Positions 8,818 through 19,887 of a stretch of DNA of 64,000 nt are shown one piece after another; position 1 is the stretch's first letter; each line of letters opens with the position of its first letter. This DNA is from Paenibacillus sp. Soil522. GTDB taxonomy: Bacteria > Bacillota > Bacilli > Paenibacillales > Paenibacillaceae. Location of the stretch: assembly GCF_001428245.1 (NCBI RefSeq), contig NZ_LMRV01000002.1, positions 1 through 64,000 on the forward strand, written 5' to 3'. Below the pieces are notes generated by a model that was given only the letters and a program-made list of their open reading frames with translations, did not search any database and had not been told where the DNA came from. The translations under genes and the position numbers were made by a program.

Positions 8818-9257
8818 AAGTAATCTTTTTGAAAGATGTTAAAGGACAAGGAAAGAAAGGTCAAGTGAAGGATCTTTCTGAAGGGTACGTACGTAATTTT
8901 CTATTGCCGCAAGGGCTGGCGAAGCTGGCATCGGACGGCAACCTGAAGACGCTTGAGGTTCAGAATGCATCTGAGCAGAAGCGCAAGGAGCAGGAAAAGG
9001 TGGATGCGCAGGAGCTCGGCAAGAAGCTGGAAGAGTTGACCGTCGTTATTAAGACAAAAGCGGGCGAAGGCGGAAGGCTGTTCGGCGCTATTACGAGCAA
9101 GCAAATCGGCGAGGCGCTGGCAGCGCAAGGCATTAAGATCGACAAACGCAAAATCGAGCTTGAAGATCCAATTCGCACTTTAGGTGTCACGCAGGTTGCC
9201 GTGAAGCTTCACCCTGAAGTAAAAGCGAAGCTGAGTGTACAGGCGTCTGAAGAATAG
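8814..9257 (+). CDS. rplI: 50S ribosomal protein bL9
   Basis: The 147-aa protein starts '[19 protein letters not shown]' and contains the bL9 signature '[13 protein letters not shown]' (residues 24-36). Then come the long connecting helix (about 42-75, rich in E, K and Q) and the C-terminal rRNA-binding domain ('[17 protein letters not shown]'). It overlaps the end of gdpP by four bases and is followed 84 bases later by dnaB, the usual Bacillales order. Confidence 0.98.
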   Translation: MKVIFLKDVKGQGKKGQVKDLSEGYVRNFLLPQGLAKLASDGNLKTLEVQNASEQKRKEQEKVDAQELGKKLEELTVVIKTKAGEGGRLFGAITSKQIGEALAAQGIKIDKRKIELEDPIRTLGVTQVAVKLHPEVKAKLSVQASEE

Positions 9258-9341
9258 AAGACCGTTCTATGCTTACGAAGCAGAATTCTACGAAAACCTT
9301 ATTATATGCTTAATACGAAAACCATTAAGGAGGGAGGACCC

Positions 9342-10703
9342 ATGAGTACAGAGCTGATGTTTGACCGTGTTCCACCGCAAAACTTAGAAGCTGAACAGGC
9401 TGTCATCGGAGCGATATTGCTGCAAGCGGAAGCGCTTATTACAGCGATGGAGCGGGTGCGCAGCGAAGACTTCTATAGCGGCCCTCACAGACAAATTTAC
9501 GAGGCGATGGTCGAGATCGCCGAGAACAACCAGCCGGTTGACCTCGTGACCTTAACCGCGCATTTGCAGGACCAGCAAGTACTTGAAGAAATAGGCGGCG
9601 TCAGTTATTTGGCGAGGCTGGCCAATTCGGTGCCGACAGCGGCAAACGTTGATTACTACGCGCAAATCGTTGAAGAGAAATCGATGCTGCGGCGACTTAT
9701 CCGAACGGCAACCAACATCGTATCTGATGGTTATGCGAACTCGGAGGATGTTGGCGTCCTGCTCGGCGATGCGGAGAAAAAAATTCTCGAAATTTCGAAT
9801 CGCCGCTCAGGCAGCGGGTTTATATCCATTCGGGACGTATTGATGGAGGTATTCGAGAAGGTCGAGCAACTGTATGCGGACAAGGGAGGCACGACGGGTA
9901 TTCCGTCCGGCTTTACGGATCTGGACCGGATGACGGCCGGCTTCCAGCGGAGTGACCTTATCATCGTCGCAGCCCGTCCTTCGGTAGGTAAAACAGCGTT
10001 CGCGCTCAATATCGCACAAAATGTCGGCGTTCGCGCCCGCGAGACCGTCGCCATCTTCAGTCTGGAGATGTCAGCGGCGCAGCTGGTACAGCGTATGATC
10101 TGCGCTGAAGCTAATGTAGATGCGCAGCGCATGCGGACAGGCCATTTGGAGGGCGACGACTGGGAGAAGCTGACGATGGCGATTGGTTCATTGTCGGAAG
10201 CGCAAATCTTCATTGATGACACGCCAGGTATTACAGTGGCCGAGATTCGTGCCAAATGCCGTCGATTGAAAAAGGAAAAAGGTCTCGGCATGATTCTGAT
10301 CGACTATTTGCAGCTGATTTCCGGCCGCGGCAAAGCAGGCGAGAACCGGCAGCAAGAGGTATCCGAAATTTCGCGGACTTTGAAGCAAATCGCGCGTGAG
10401 CTCGAGGTTCCGGTAATTGCGCTCTCGCAGCTCAGCCGGGGTGTTGAGCAGCGGCAGGACAAGCGGCCGATGATGTCCGACCTTAGGGAATCAGGCTCGA
10501 TCGAGCAAGATGCCGATATCGTCTCGTTCTTGTACCGTGACGATTACTACGATAAAGAATCAGAGAAGAAAGATATTATCGAGATCATTATCGCCAAGCA
10601 GCGTAACGGACCGGTAGGTACGGTAGAGCTGGTCTTTCTGAAAAAATATAATAAATTCGTTAGTATCGACCGCACTCATCAGGATCCAATGCAGGCATCA
10701 TGA
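9342..10703 (+). CDS. dnaB: replicative DNA helicase DnaB
   Basis: The 453-aa hexameric 5'-3' helicase drives the replication fork (named dnaC in B. subtilis). The N-terminal domain starts 'PPQNLEAEQAVIGAIL'. After a linker the RecA-like ATPase domain carries Walker A 'ARPSVGKTAFALN' (about residues 206-218), the 'FSLEMSAAQLVQRM' helix, Walker B 'MILIDYLQLI' and the arginine-finger region 'LRESGSIEQDADIV'. The ATG at 9342 follows AAGGAGGGAGGA and fits family length; an upstream in-frame ATG at 9306 lacks such a site. No intein is present. A terminator follows. Confidence 0.98.
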   Translation: MSTELMFDRVPPQNLEAEQAVIGAILLQAEALITAMERVRSEDFYSGPHRQIYEAMVEIAENNQPVDLVTLTAHLQDQQVLEEIGGVSYLARLANSVPTAANVDYYAQIVEEKSMLRRLIRTATNIVSDGYANSEDVGVLLGDAEKKILEISNRRSGSGFISIRDVLMEVFEKVEQLYADKGGTTGIPSGFTDLDRMTAGFQRSDLIIVAARPSVGKTAFALNIAQNVGVRARETVAIFSLEMSAAQLVQRMICAEANVDAQRMRTGHLEGDDWEKLTMAIGSLSEAQIFIDDTPGITVAEIRAKCRRLKKEKGLGMILIDYLQLISGRGKAGENRQQEVSEISRTLKQIARELEVPVIALSQLSRGVEQRQDKRPMMSDLRESGSIEQDADIVSFLYRDDYYDKESEKKDIIEIIIAKQRNGPVGTVELVFLKKYNKFVSIDRTHQDPMQAS

Positions 10704-10708
10704 ATTCC

Positions 10709-10752
10709 CGAACAATTGCATGGGGAGCTATGCAATTGTTCGTTTTTAGTTT
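10709..10752 (+). terminator. intrinsic terminator after dnaB
   Basis: A long CGAACAATTGCAT stem, a short loop and GTTTTTAG follow the dnaB stop by a few bases. Confidence 0.85.
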
Positions 10753-10871
10753 GACTTCTCAGGGATGGACTGATACACTATTAATGCTGTCTTTTGACTT
10801 GCATCACGAAGCCTCTAAATGAAGGTAATATCGTGCCGCAGCATCCAGACGGTAATTTTCGGTGCTTATAA

Positions 10872-12179
<1,308 letters not shown>

Positions 12180-12194
12180 AATATTTCTTTAAGA

Positions 12195-12221
12195 AGGGTG
12201 GCCCCAGGCCATCCTTTTTTT
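12195..12221 (+). terminator. intrinsic terminator after purA
   Basis: A GGGTGGCC/GGCCATCC stem with a CCA loop is followed by T7. Confidence 0.85.
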
Positions 12222-12435
12222 GCGTTAAATCCGGTTCAAATATCTGATCTCGACCTAAATCTCTAACAAGCAGCTTGCGCATAGTAATCCTAAAACATGC
12301 GGAAATTGGGAATATAATGAAAATAAGAGAATGTCCGTCCCTAATGTTGACCATAATGATAGGTAACAGACGATGGATACCGCAGCTAATAGATAGAGTA
12401 ATCTTTTAGCTGCTGTGCGAAGGGATGGTGCGATC

Positions 12436-13104
12436 ATGTTAAAAAAGATCGGGTGGCTGGCAAAGCTGGTTGCGGCAGGGCTGATTTTAAGCTTTTTATC
12501 GATATGGACGACAGGGTATATTGTAACTAGCTATGTTGAGACTATATTAAAACAGTTCAATTTGCCGATTGAAGTACCGCCGATGGCGATGTCCGGCGTG
12601 TGGGGGAAGCTCTGGGGAGCAGATCCGCCGGTAACGACGGATACGGCAGGGAAAGAAGACACGGGCGGCTCTAGCGGGGAAGCGCCGGAGACCCCTGAGG
12701 GCGAGAATGGACAGGGAGAGCCTCCAGAATCGGTAGATGCCTTTAGTCAAGAAACCGATCCTCCGCTTACGGATATTGGAATTGGCGGCGGCACGCAGGC
12801 GAGCGGCGGCGCTGTGCAGGAAGGCGGAGAGGTGCAGGAGGGAACGGCCGGCGCGGATAATACCGAAACGGCGATGACGACAGAGGATTTGACTGAAGTA
12901 AAGGAGCAAATGAGTGACAAGGACAAGGATGAGCTGTTCGGTCTCTTAATGACCAAATTGCCCCAAGAATCATGGCAAACCATCTCTCAATATGTTGAAA
13001 ACGGTCTGACGGAGCAAGAGCTGACAGCGATTCAACAAATCATGGCACAGCATCTCGACAAGACCGAATACGGGCAAATGATGAATATTCTGAAAAAATA
13101 TTAA
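12436..13104 (+). CDS. hypothetical membrane-anchored protein with Gly/Glu-rich linker
   Basis: The 222-aa product has one N-terminal membrane segment (about 8-35, 'AKLVAAGLILSFLSIWTTGY'). A low-complexity acidic, Gly/Pro-rich region follows (about 65-150), then a helical C-terminal domain (about 155-222, 'KDELFGLLMTKLPQESWQTI', 'QMMNILKKY'). No known family is recognised. The topology is type II, tail outside. The ATG at 12436 follows GAAGGGATGG; an in-frame start at 12415 would add seven residues. The location between purA and the M23 peptidase suggests an envelope or sporulation role, which is speculative. Confidence 0.7.
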   Translation: MLKKIGWLAKLVAAGLILSFLSIWTTGYIVTSYVETILKQFNLPIEVPPMAMSGVWGKLWGADPPVTTDTAGKEDTGGSSGEAPETPEGENGQGEPPESVDAFSQETDPPLTDIGIGGGTQASGGAVQEGGEVQEGTAGADNTETAMTTEDLTEVKEQMSDKDKDELFGLLMTKLPQESWQTISQYVENGLTEQELTAIQQIMAQHLDKTEYGQMMNILKKY

Positions 13105-13161
13105 TATAGTGAATGTAGTGTAAAGGTTGCCCCAATTGTTGGGCATATGTTAAAGTATTAG

Positions 13162-13196
13162 GCGAGTGATCCGACAGGATCATTCGTCTTTTTTCT
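13162..13196 (+). terminator. intrinsic terminator
   Basis: A CGAGTGATCC/GGATCATTCG stem with a GACA loop is followed by CTTTTTTC, ending the preceding membrane-protein gene. Confidence 0.85.
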
Positions 13197-13246
13197 ACGT
13201 CGGAAGTAGGGAAAAATAATAGAATAAGCGCGAAAAGGAGACAATC

Positions 13247-14821
13247 ATGACCGATTTCAGGGAAAAAGGTCGGATAAAGAAGGTATGGAATCAAGCGATT
13301 CAAAACTTTCGACATAGCCGATCGCAACACTTGAATGGCAAGACACAGCAACAATTCGCAAGTGAAAAGGCAAACACGCCATTTTGGCGGAAGAAGCCGG
13401 TTCAGCTAGCGGGCGGGGCGCTCGTACTCCTCACTGTAGCCGGATTTAGCGGAATCCAATATGTCCAAGCAAACACAGTCGAATTTTATAACGTATATAT
13501 GAATGGAACAGCTGTTGGTACCGTAAGTAATCCAAATGATGTAGAGCAGCTTGTTCTGTTAAAGACAGAAGAAGTTCAACAAGCTAACCCGGGTATTAAT
13601 ATGGTGCTTGATACGGGAACGATTACATACGAAGCCGATACAGCTTTCAAAGGAACGCTTGAAACGGATGTTACTTTGGATAAGCTTGAAGGAATGTTTG
13701 TCTCTCATGCGGTTGGCGTCGAAGTGAAGGTTGACGGTAAAGTAATCGGCATCGTGAAAGACCAGAAGACGGCAGACGACATTTTATTGCGCGTACAAAG
13801 CAAGTTTGCGCCTAAGCTTGCAGCTGCAAAGAAGGATTCAAAGGAAGTAAAATCGCTTTCATTCGATGCAAGCGAGGCGGCTGCGCCGGAGCTTAAGCCT
13901 GAGGCGGCAACCAAGGTGCCCGGGCGTGAGGTGACGGAGGTGGCGTTCATCGAGGCCGTCATAACGGAGAATATTGATACCGATCCGCAGAAGATTATGG
14001 AAGCGGAAGCCATTTACAAGATGCTTGTTCAAGGCAGCATTCAACCGACGAAATATACGGTACATGAAGGCGATTGCGTAGGCTGTATCGCACAGAAATT
14101 TGATATTTCTCCTCAAGTTATCTATGAGAACAACAGATGGATTGAAGACGATAAGCTAACAATTGGTGATGTGCTTGATTTAACAGTGCTCCAACCGGAG
14201 TTGACGGTGAAGACGGTTGAGAACTTGGTTGAGGTCGAATCGATCGAGCCGCCAGTTGAAGTGAAGAAAAATGCAGACATGCGTGTCGGCGAGTCGAAGA
14301 CGATCTCGGAAGGAACGGCAGGCTCTAAGCGTTTGACGTATCGGATTGTGAAGAAGAACGGTTACGTTGTTTCCGAGGAGCTCCTTACGAAGGAAGTCAT
14401 TAAGGAAGCTGCTCCAAAAATCGTTGTGCGAGGCACCAAGGTTGTTTTGGGTGAAGGATCAGGCAACTTTGCAATGCCGGTTTCCGGAAGCACATTGACC
14501 AGCAAATTCGGCCCGCGCTGGGGCAGGATGCATACAGGCATTGACATGACAGGCAATAAAAGCATTCTTTCCTCAGATGCCGGCGTTGTTGAGTTTGTAG
14601 GCAACAGGAACGGAACGGGCAAAACCATTATTATTAATCATAAAAATGGATACAAAACGTTATACGGTCATCTGAACTCCTATAATGTAAGCGAGGGAGA
14701 CATTGTGGAAAAAGGTGATAGAATAGGTATTATGGGCAACACTGGTCATTCGACAGGCGTTCATTTACATTTTGAAATACTTAAAAACGGCGTCGCTCAA
14801 AACCCGTTAAAGTACTTATAA
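13247..14821 (+). CDS. M23 peptidase with LysM and G5 domains
   Basis: The 524-aa protein has a basic cytoplasmic N-terminus (1-60), one membrane anchor (about 60-80) and then an extracellular part. A LysM-like domain (about 268-313, 'KYTVHEGDCVGCIAQKFD') precedes a G5 domain (about 320-400, 'GTAGSKRLTYRIVKKNG') and the C-terminal lysostaphin-type M23 domain (about 415-524). The zinc and catalytic residues are visible as 'RMHTGIDM' (His, Asp) and 'HLHFE' (His-x-His). It is expected to cleave peptidoglycan cross-bridges. Position just before walRK is fitting because WalRK controls cell wall hydrolases. Two cysteines in the LysM part are unusual for the domain. Confidence 0.92.
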   Translation: MTDFREKGRIKKVWNQAIQNFRHSRSQHLNGKTQQQFASEKANTPFWRKKPVQLAGGALVLLTVAGFSGIQYVQANTVEFYNVYMNGTAVGTVSNPNDVEQLVLLKTEEVQQANPGINMVLDTGTITYEADTAFKGTLETDVTLDKLEGMFVSHAVGVEVKVDGKVIGIVKDQKTADDILLRVQSKFAPKLAAAKKDSKEVKSLSFDASEAAAPELKPEAATKVPGREVTEVAFIEAVITENIDTDPQKIMEAEAIYKMLVQGSIQPTKYTVHEGDCVGCIAQKFDISPQVIYENNRWIEDDKLTIGDVLDLTVLQPELTVKTVENLVEVESIEPPVEVKKNADMRVGESKTISEGTAGSKRLTYRIVKKNGYVVSEELLTKEVIKEAAPKIVVRGTKVVLGEGSGNFAMPVSGSTLTSKFGPRWGRMHTGIDMTGNKSILSSDAGVVEFVGNRNGTGKTIIINHKNGYKTLYGHLNSYNVSEGDIVEKGDRIGIMGNTGHSTGVHLHFEILKNGVAQNPLKYL

Positions 14822-14840
14822 CTTATACCCAAATTAGTTC

Positions 14841-14886
14841 AAGGAGAACCACTCTCGCAATCGGCGGAGCGGTCCTCCTTTTTTAT
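14841..14886 (+). terminator. intrinsic terminator before walR
   Basis: An AAGGAG.ACC.CTC stem pairs with GAG.GGT.CTCCTT and runs into T6. It separates the M23 peptidase gene from the wal operon. Confidence 0.8.
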
Positions 14887-14941
14887 TTGCCGCATAGCTG
14901 AACGTTACAGGAAAATCCTTGCTAACATGAGTGAAGTTTCA

Positions 14942-14972
14942 TTGTGAAGTCAGGGATAACGTGTGTTAAAAT
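14942..14972 (+). promoter_or_regulatory. candidate promoter of the wal operon
   Basis: TTGTGA (14942-14947) and TTAAAA/TAAAAT (14966-14972) are 18-19 bases apart, with a TG three bases upstream of the -10 element. It is the best match before walR; the spacer is slightly long. Confidence 0.45.
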
Positions 14973-15012
14973 AGAAGTTATTACAAAGGACAAGCGACGG
15001 GCGGGTGTAGCG

Positions 15013-15768
15013 ATGCACGGAAAAATATTAGTGGTCGATGACGAACAGCCGATAGCGGATATTATAAAGTTTAACTTGGAGAAGGAAGGGCATCAGGTTA
15101 TATGCGCCTTTGATGGCGGCGAAGCGGTACGGCTGGCTTTCGAGGAGCAGCCGGATCTCATTTTGCTGGATTTGATGCTGCCCGTAAAAGATGGTATGGA
15201 CGTATGCCGCGAGGTACGAACCAGGCTGCAAATGCCGATCATCATGCTTACAGCCAAGGATACCGAAATCGATAAGGTGCTTGGGCTGGAGCTTGGCGCC
15301 GATGATTATGTGACGAAGCCGTTCAGCACGCGGGAGCTGCTGGCGCGGGTGAAGGCGCATTTGCGGAGGCAGCAGAAGCCCGCAGAAGCAAGCGGCGGCG
15401 ACAATGCCGGCGCTGCAGACGGATCGGCCGGACAGGAGCAGCAGGGATTCAAGCTGTTTAACTTATTTATTGATACGGATATGTACGTGGTATACAAGGA
15501 TGGCGAACCGCTTGATCTGACGCATCGCGAATATGAGCTCGTCTATTATATGGCCCGCAACAGCGGCAAGGTGATGACGCGCGAGCATTTGCTGCAGGCG
15601 GTGTGGGGATTCGAATATTTCGGGGACGTGCGGACGGTCGACGTGACGATTCGCAGGCTTCGTGAGAAAATCGAGGATGATCCAAGCCGTCCCGAGTACA
15701 TTATGACCCGGCGGGGACTCGGCTACATGATGCGCAACTCCAAGTCTGGGGGCTTCGGCCTAGGATGA
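15013..15768 (+). CDS. walR: essential response regulator WalR (YycF)
   Basis: The 251-aa OmpR-family regulator controls peptidoglycan hydrolase genes. The receiver domain (1-120) has '[13 protein letters not shown]', the phosphoacceptor Asp in '[15 protein letters not shown]' and the Lys in '[15 protein letters not shown]'. A Gly/Ala-rich linker of about 25 residues (around 128-145) is longer than in B. subtilis. The winged-helix domain follows ('[17 protein letters not shown]', '[19 protein letters not shown]'). The ATG at 15013 gives the normal N-terminus; the frame is open upstream to 14944. The stop overlaps the walK start (ATGA). Confidence 0.97.
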   Translation: MHGKILVVDDEQPIADIIKFNLEKEGHQVICAFDGGEAVRLAFEEQPDLILLDLMLPVKDGMDVCREVRTRLQMPIIMLTAKDTEIDKVLGLELGADDYVTKPFSTRELLARVKAHLRRQQKPAEASGGDNAGAADGSAGQEQQGFKLFNLFIDTDMYVVYKDGEPLDLTHREYELVYYMARNSGKVMTREHLLQAVWGFEYFGDVRTVDVTIRRLREKIEDDPSRPEYIMTRRGLGYMMRNSKSGGFGLG

Positions 15769-17612
15769 AGGGCAAAAGCTTCTTTCGCACGATCCAGGTC
15801 AAGCTCGTCATTATTTATTTGCTGCTCATATTGGTGGCGATGCAGCTAATCGGCGTTTATTTTATAAGCACCGTCAAAAACTCGTTAATCGATAGCTTCA
15901 CGAACAATTTGAAGGAGCAAGCCGATATTTTGTCCAAGTTTGCCGCTCCCAGCTTGGCAGCTAAGCCCGATACCGAGGGAGATTCCGCGGAGAGCACGAC
16001 GGAGGACCTCAGTCTGGTCGTTCGCAACCTGTTCAGTATTAGCGGTGCCGAGGTGCAGGTGCTGGACTCGAACGGCAAGGTGGTAGCGACCTCTGTTCAG
16101 GGCAATCAGTCGTATATCGGCAAGAAGAACAAATCGCTTGCGGTAAGTAGGGCGCTTCAGAACATTACCGATAATGAACAAGAAATTATAGATGAAGACA
16201 ATACGCGCAAAAAAATGATTGCGCAGCCGGTGACGATTAACGACAACAAGGTTGTTGGCGTCGTGTATGTCGTAGCTTCTATGAACGAGTTGTATGAGAC
16301 GGTGAACCGGGTCAATCAGATCTTTTTCTCGGGGACATTAATCGCTCTGGGACTTACCGGAGTGCTCGGCATATTGCTAGCCCATACGATCACTAATCCG
16401 ATACAGGGACTGACGAAGCAAGCAGAAGCAGTCGCGCAAGGAAAGTTTGATCTTCAGGTGCCGGTGCTTGGCGATGATGAGATTGGCAGCTTGAGCATGG
16501 CGTTCAACGATATGACGATCCGGCTCAAGGAAGCGTTATCGGTTAATGAGGAAGAGAATGAGAAGCTTGCCTCGATTCTCTCTAATATGAGCGACGGCGT
16601 AGTTGCGGCAGACGAGAACGGAAAGGTAATCGTATGGAACAGAAGGGCGCTTGAGCTGCTTGACGTACGCACCTGCGAAGGTTTCGTCTTGTCCGAGCTT
16701 TTCGATTTATCGGAGCAGCGTTTGGACGAACTGCAGCAAGGACGGGGACAGACCCTGCTCATTGAGCGCAATTTCGATGAGAACGAGATTAGCGATAGCA
16801 ACGAAGGTCTCTTGCGGGCAACCTTTACGCCGATTCATCGCCGCGACAAGGGGATTACCGGCACGATTGCGGTGCTGCAGGATGTAACGGAACAGGAGAA
16901 GCTGGAGCAATCGCGTCGTCAGTTTGTCGCGAATGTTTCGCATGAGCTTCGGACGCCGCTTACGACAATTAAGAGTTATGCTGAAGCGCTTAATGACGGC
17001 GCGCTCGAAGAGCGGGAGCTGTCGGAGCGGTTTGTTGGCGTCATTCGAAATGAAACCGAGCGGATGATTAGGCTCGTTACCGATCTGCTGCATTTGTCGC
17101 GTCTGGATTCGAATCAAGCGCCGCTGCGGCGGCGGCAGACCAACGTGCACGACATGCTGGACGAGGTAGCCGACCGGTTTTCGTTCCAGCTTAGACAGAA
17201 GTCGATCAAGGCGTCGGTTTGGGTTGAGCACGGGCTTCAATCCGCTTGGCTCGACCGCGATCAAATCGATCAAGTGCTTGATAATTTATTCTCCAATGCA
17301 ATCAAATATACGCTGGACGGCGGAAAGATTGAACTAACGGCGAGGAAGCCGGCCGATTCGGCATTGCTGGCGATCAGCGTAAAGGATACCGGAATCGGTA
17401 TTCCGAAGAAGGATCTTAACCGTATTTTTGACCGCTTCTATCGGGTGGATAAGGCCCGCTCGCGCAATATGGGGGGCACGGGACTCGGGCTTTCGATTGC
17501 CCGGGAAATTGTAAAGGCGCATGGCGGCACGATTTCACTGCATTCGGAGCTCAATGAGGGAACGACTGTTACATTCACCCTCCCATTGCTGGAAGAGGGA
17601 GGTGAGTCGTGA
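15765..17612 (+). CDS. walK: sensor histidine kinase WalK (YycG)
   Basis: The 615-aa membrane kinase has TM1 (about 10-30) and an extracellular Cache-like sensor (about 35-180). TM2 (about 185-205) is followed by HAMP ('[20 protein letters not shown]'), PAS (about 262-370), HisKA with the phospho-His in '[19 protein letters not shown]', and HATPase ('[10 protein letters not shown]', '[11 protein letters not shown]', '[10 protein letters not shown]'). All kinase boxes are intact. It phosphorylates WalR. It overlaps walR by four bases and yycH by one base (TGATG), so the operon is translationally coupled. Confidence 0.97.
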   Translation: MKGKSFFRTIQVKLVIIYLLLILVAMQLIGVYFISTVKNSLIDSFTNNLKEQADILSKFAAPSLAAKPDTEGDSAESTTEDLSLVVRNLFSISGAEVQVLDSNGKVVATSVQGNQSYIGKKNKSLAVSRALQNITDNEQEIIDEDNTRKKMIAQPVTINDNKVVGVVYVVASMNELYETVNRVNQIFFSGTLIALGLTGVLGILLAHTITNPIQGLTKQAEAVAQGKFDLQVPVLGDDEIGSLSMAFNDMTIRLKEALSVNEEENEKLASILSNMSDGVVAADENGKVIVWNRRALELLDVRTCEGFVLSELFDLSEQRLDELQQGRGQTLLIERNFDENEISDSNEGLLRATFTPIHRRDKGITGTIAVLQDVTEQEKLEQSRRQFVANVSHELRTPLTTIKSYAEALNDGALEERELSERFVGVIRNETERMIRLVTDLLHLSRLDSNQAPLRRRQTNVHDMLDEVADRFSFQLRQKSIKASVWVEHGLQSAWLDRDQIDQVLDNLFSNAIKYTLDGGKIELTARKPADSALLAISVKDTGIGIPKKDLNRIFDRFYRVDKARSRNMGGTGLGLSIAREIVKAHGGTISLHSELNEGTTVTFTLPLLEEGGES

Positions 17613-19063
17613 TGAAGGAAAAAATTAAAACGACTGCGCTTATCGTACTTGTGGCGCTCAGCCTTCTGCAAAGCTATTTGCTTGCCTACAGCATGCCGGG
17701 CCTTGGCGCAACGGTAAGAAGCGATCAGGATTATGTCAATGCAGAGCCGATGGGGCCTGCGACAAGCGTGGAGAGCGTTATTTTTCCGGAGGAGCTCATC
17801 ATTCATATGGGCGGCAACAAGCATACCATTATTTATCCGGGCACGCAGTTCTATGAAATGATTCTGAATCAGCGCATTCAGGGCAGAGAGTTCAAAGGCT
17901 TCCAGCGGAGCCCGGCAGGCGTGCTGAATTGGGAGGAGATCCGGGAGAACGACATCGGGATCGAGCTGCGTTTCGAGAACGGCATTCCGGTGGAGCTGCT
18001 GCAAAAGCTGCTTAAGCTGGAAGGCGATCTGCTGTTTCTGAATGAGACGATAGATCGGATTTGGATATTTAAGACGTCGGGTACGGAGGAGATCCGAACC
18101 TTCTTCTTTAGTGCGGATGGCCAAATGGCGTATGAGTCGGTACGCGCGGATCTAACGGTTCGCGACGTGCAGGATTATGTAGGCTTCGGCCAATACCAGC
18201 CTGTATATACGATGACGGATGACGGTCTGTATATTCCGGCTGCACCGCTTCAGTCGACGGAAATGGTGTACTCCTATGAGACCTATTTGCCTGATTTGAT
18301 GCAGCGGAGCTTGTTCTTCGATCCGAGCACGACAAGGGCATTTGAGGATCGAAGCGGCTCGCAAATTTTTACCGATGGCAAGCGGGGCTTGCAAGTGGAG
18401 CAAAACGGCAAGTGGATTAGCTATACCGATCCGAGCGCGCCGCAAATTACGGAAAACCTGCTTAGCGATAACGTGTACGCCTCGGTAGACTTTGTGAATC
18501 AGCATGGGGGCTGGGACGGCGTGCACCGGTTTGTGAACGATTTGCCGGGAGGCGAGGGCAAGTATTTAAGGTTTAAACAATACGTGGGTCAGTATCCCGT
18601 CATTGAGACGCCGCCGTTCCGGTACGGATATATGAAGCTGACGCTTCAGCAAGGTGTCGTAACCGAATATTCAAGATCGCTTATTACGTTAGGTCCAAAA
18701 TCGGAATCACGTCGTGTAAGGTGGTTAACCGGCGGCGAGACGCTGCAGAAAAGTCTCAAAAAATATGCAAGACGCAGCGAAGTAAAGGCTTTGTTCCCGG
18801 CGCTGCAAGCAGTGCCGGTAGATGACAAGCTGCTGCGGTTCAATCCGGTATGGGCTGTCCGCCTGATGGATGGTACGGAAGAAATGCTGGCAGAAGCTTA
18901 TCCTAGCGGATACGAGCCTCCCGAGCAGCAGACGAATGCTGAGGAGCAAGGAGCGGTTGAAGGCAATGTAACTGGGCCTTCTGCAACGGCAGCAGGCGGG
19001 GCAGGAGCAGCCAGCTTGGCTGCTGGCGGCTCGAATCAGCTGCCTATAGGCAATGTCTTGTAA
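17612..19063 (+). CDS. yycH: WalK regulator YycH
   Basis: The 483-aa protein has one N-terminal membrane anchor (about 5-27) and an extracellular YycH fold. In B. subtilis YycH with YycI holds WalK inactive through membrane-helix contacts. Here the tail after about residue 435 is a low-complexity Ala/Gly/Glu stretch. Start ATG overlaps the walK stop; GTG at 17609 is an alternative with the same GGAGGTGA site. Sequence features are weak outside the anchor, so identity rests on position and length. Confidence 0.9.
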   Translation: MKEKIKTTALIVLVALSLLQSYLLAYSMPGLGATVRSDQDYVNAEPMGPATSVESVIFPEELIIHMGGNKHTIIYPGTQFYEMILNQRIQGREFKGFQRSPAGVLNWEEIRENDIGIELRFENGIPVELLQKLLKLEGDLLFLNETIDRIWIFKTSGTEEIRTFFFSADGQMAYESVRADLTVRDVQDYVGFGQYQPVYTMTDDGLYIPAAPLQSTEMVYSYETYLPDLMQRSLFFDPSTTRAFEDRSGSQIFTDGKRGLQVEQNGKWISYTDPSAPQITENLLSDNVYASVDFVNQHGGWDGVHRFVNDLPGGEGKYLRFKQYVGQYPVIETPPFRYGYMKLTLQQGVVTEYSRSLITLGPKSESRRVRWLTGGETLQKSLKKYARRSEVKALFPALQAVPVDDKLLRFNPVWAVRLMDGTEEMLAEAYPSGYEPPEQQTNAEEQGAVEGNVTGPSATAAGGAGAASLAAGGSNQLPIGNVL

Positions 19064-19098
19064 TATGCGATAGTATGGACGGTTGGAGGTGATGGCGA

Positions 19099-19854
19099 GT
19101 GGATTGGGGACGTGCGAAAAACGTACTTATTATTTCGTTTTTGCTGCTTAATATTTTGCTTGGGTATCAGCTATGGCTGGATATTAGGGAACAGCTGAAT
19201 ATTAACGTGAATACGGCAGAGCTGCCTCAGGATAAGGTGCTGCTCATGCAGCAGAAGCGTATTTCGTTAGAAGCCAATCTGCCGCTTGAAACGCCGGACC
19301 TAGGAGACTTGCAGTATTTGCTTCACTCCGACAGCCGTAAAAATGCGGAGCCTGTCACACTCGATAAACCGGTGGACAGTACCATCATCTATTCAAAAGC
19401 GCAATTAGTAAAGACGCTCGGGAGCCGAATACCCGAGCTTGATCAATATGAATTCGATTTGCTGAACAGCAGCGTGGACAAGTTCGTCTTATATCGTGTG
19501 GTAGAAGGACGCCCCATGTTCGATGTGAAGCTGACGCTGTATATTAGCAATCAAAAAATAACTTCCTTTCTGCAGGACCGGGTAGAACTGCTCGGGTCTG
19601 GCGAAGCGAAGCAGGTGCTGCCGGCTGCGAAGGCAGTGGCGAGCTTGATTGAGACCTATTTGCCGGATGGAGCCGTCATCTCCGATATTCAGCTTGGCTT
19701 CAAAGGTCAAATTTTCGATTCGGAGAAGCAAGTGTCGGCGCCGTCATGGCGTGTTATGCTGGAAAACGGCCAGCTGTTTTATGTGCATGCGATAAGCGGC
19801 GAGGTTGCAACGGATGAAAAGCAAGGGGAAGCGGCAGCGAACGGTTTACGTTAA
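19099..19854 (+). CDS. yycI: WalK regulator YycI
   Basis: The 251-aa single-pass protein has an anchor at about 6-24 ('NVLIISFLLLNILLGYQLW', the typical YycI start) and an extracellular YycI domain. The GTG start follows GGAGGTGATGGCGA; a nearer ATG is out of frame. It partners with YycH to restrain WalK. Gap to yycH is 35 bases and to walJ 33 bases, all one operon. Confidence 0.93.
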   Translation: MDWGRAKNVLIISFLLLNILLGYQLWLDIREQLNINVNTAELPQDKVLLMQQKRISLEANLPLETPDLGDLQYLLHSDSRKNAEPVTLDKPVDSTIIYSKAQLVKTLGSRIPELDQYEFDLLNSSVDKFVLYRVVEGRPMFDVKLTLYISNQKITSFLQDRVELLGSGEAKQVLPAAKAVASLIETYLPDGAVISDIQLGFKGQIFDSEKQVSAPSWRVMLENGQLFYVHAISGEVATDEKQGEAAANGLR

Positions 19855-19887
19855 CGGGAGCGGGAGAAGGGACAGGAAAGAGCGATT

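Noticed and set aside
14944-15012. N-terminal extension of WalR
   Set aside because: In-frame but lies on the promoter and leader; orthologs start at the ATG at 15013.
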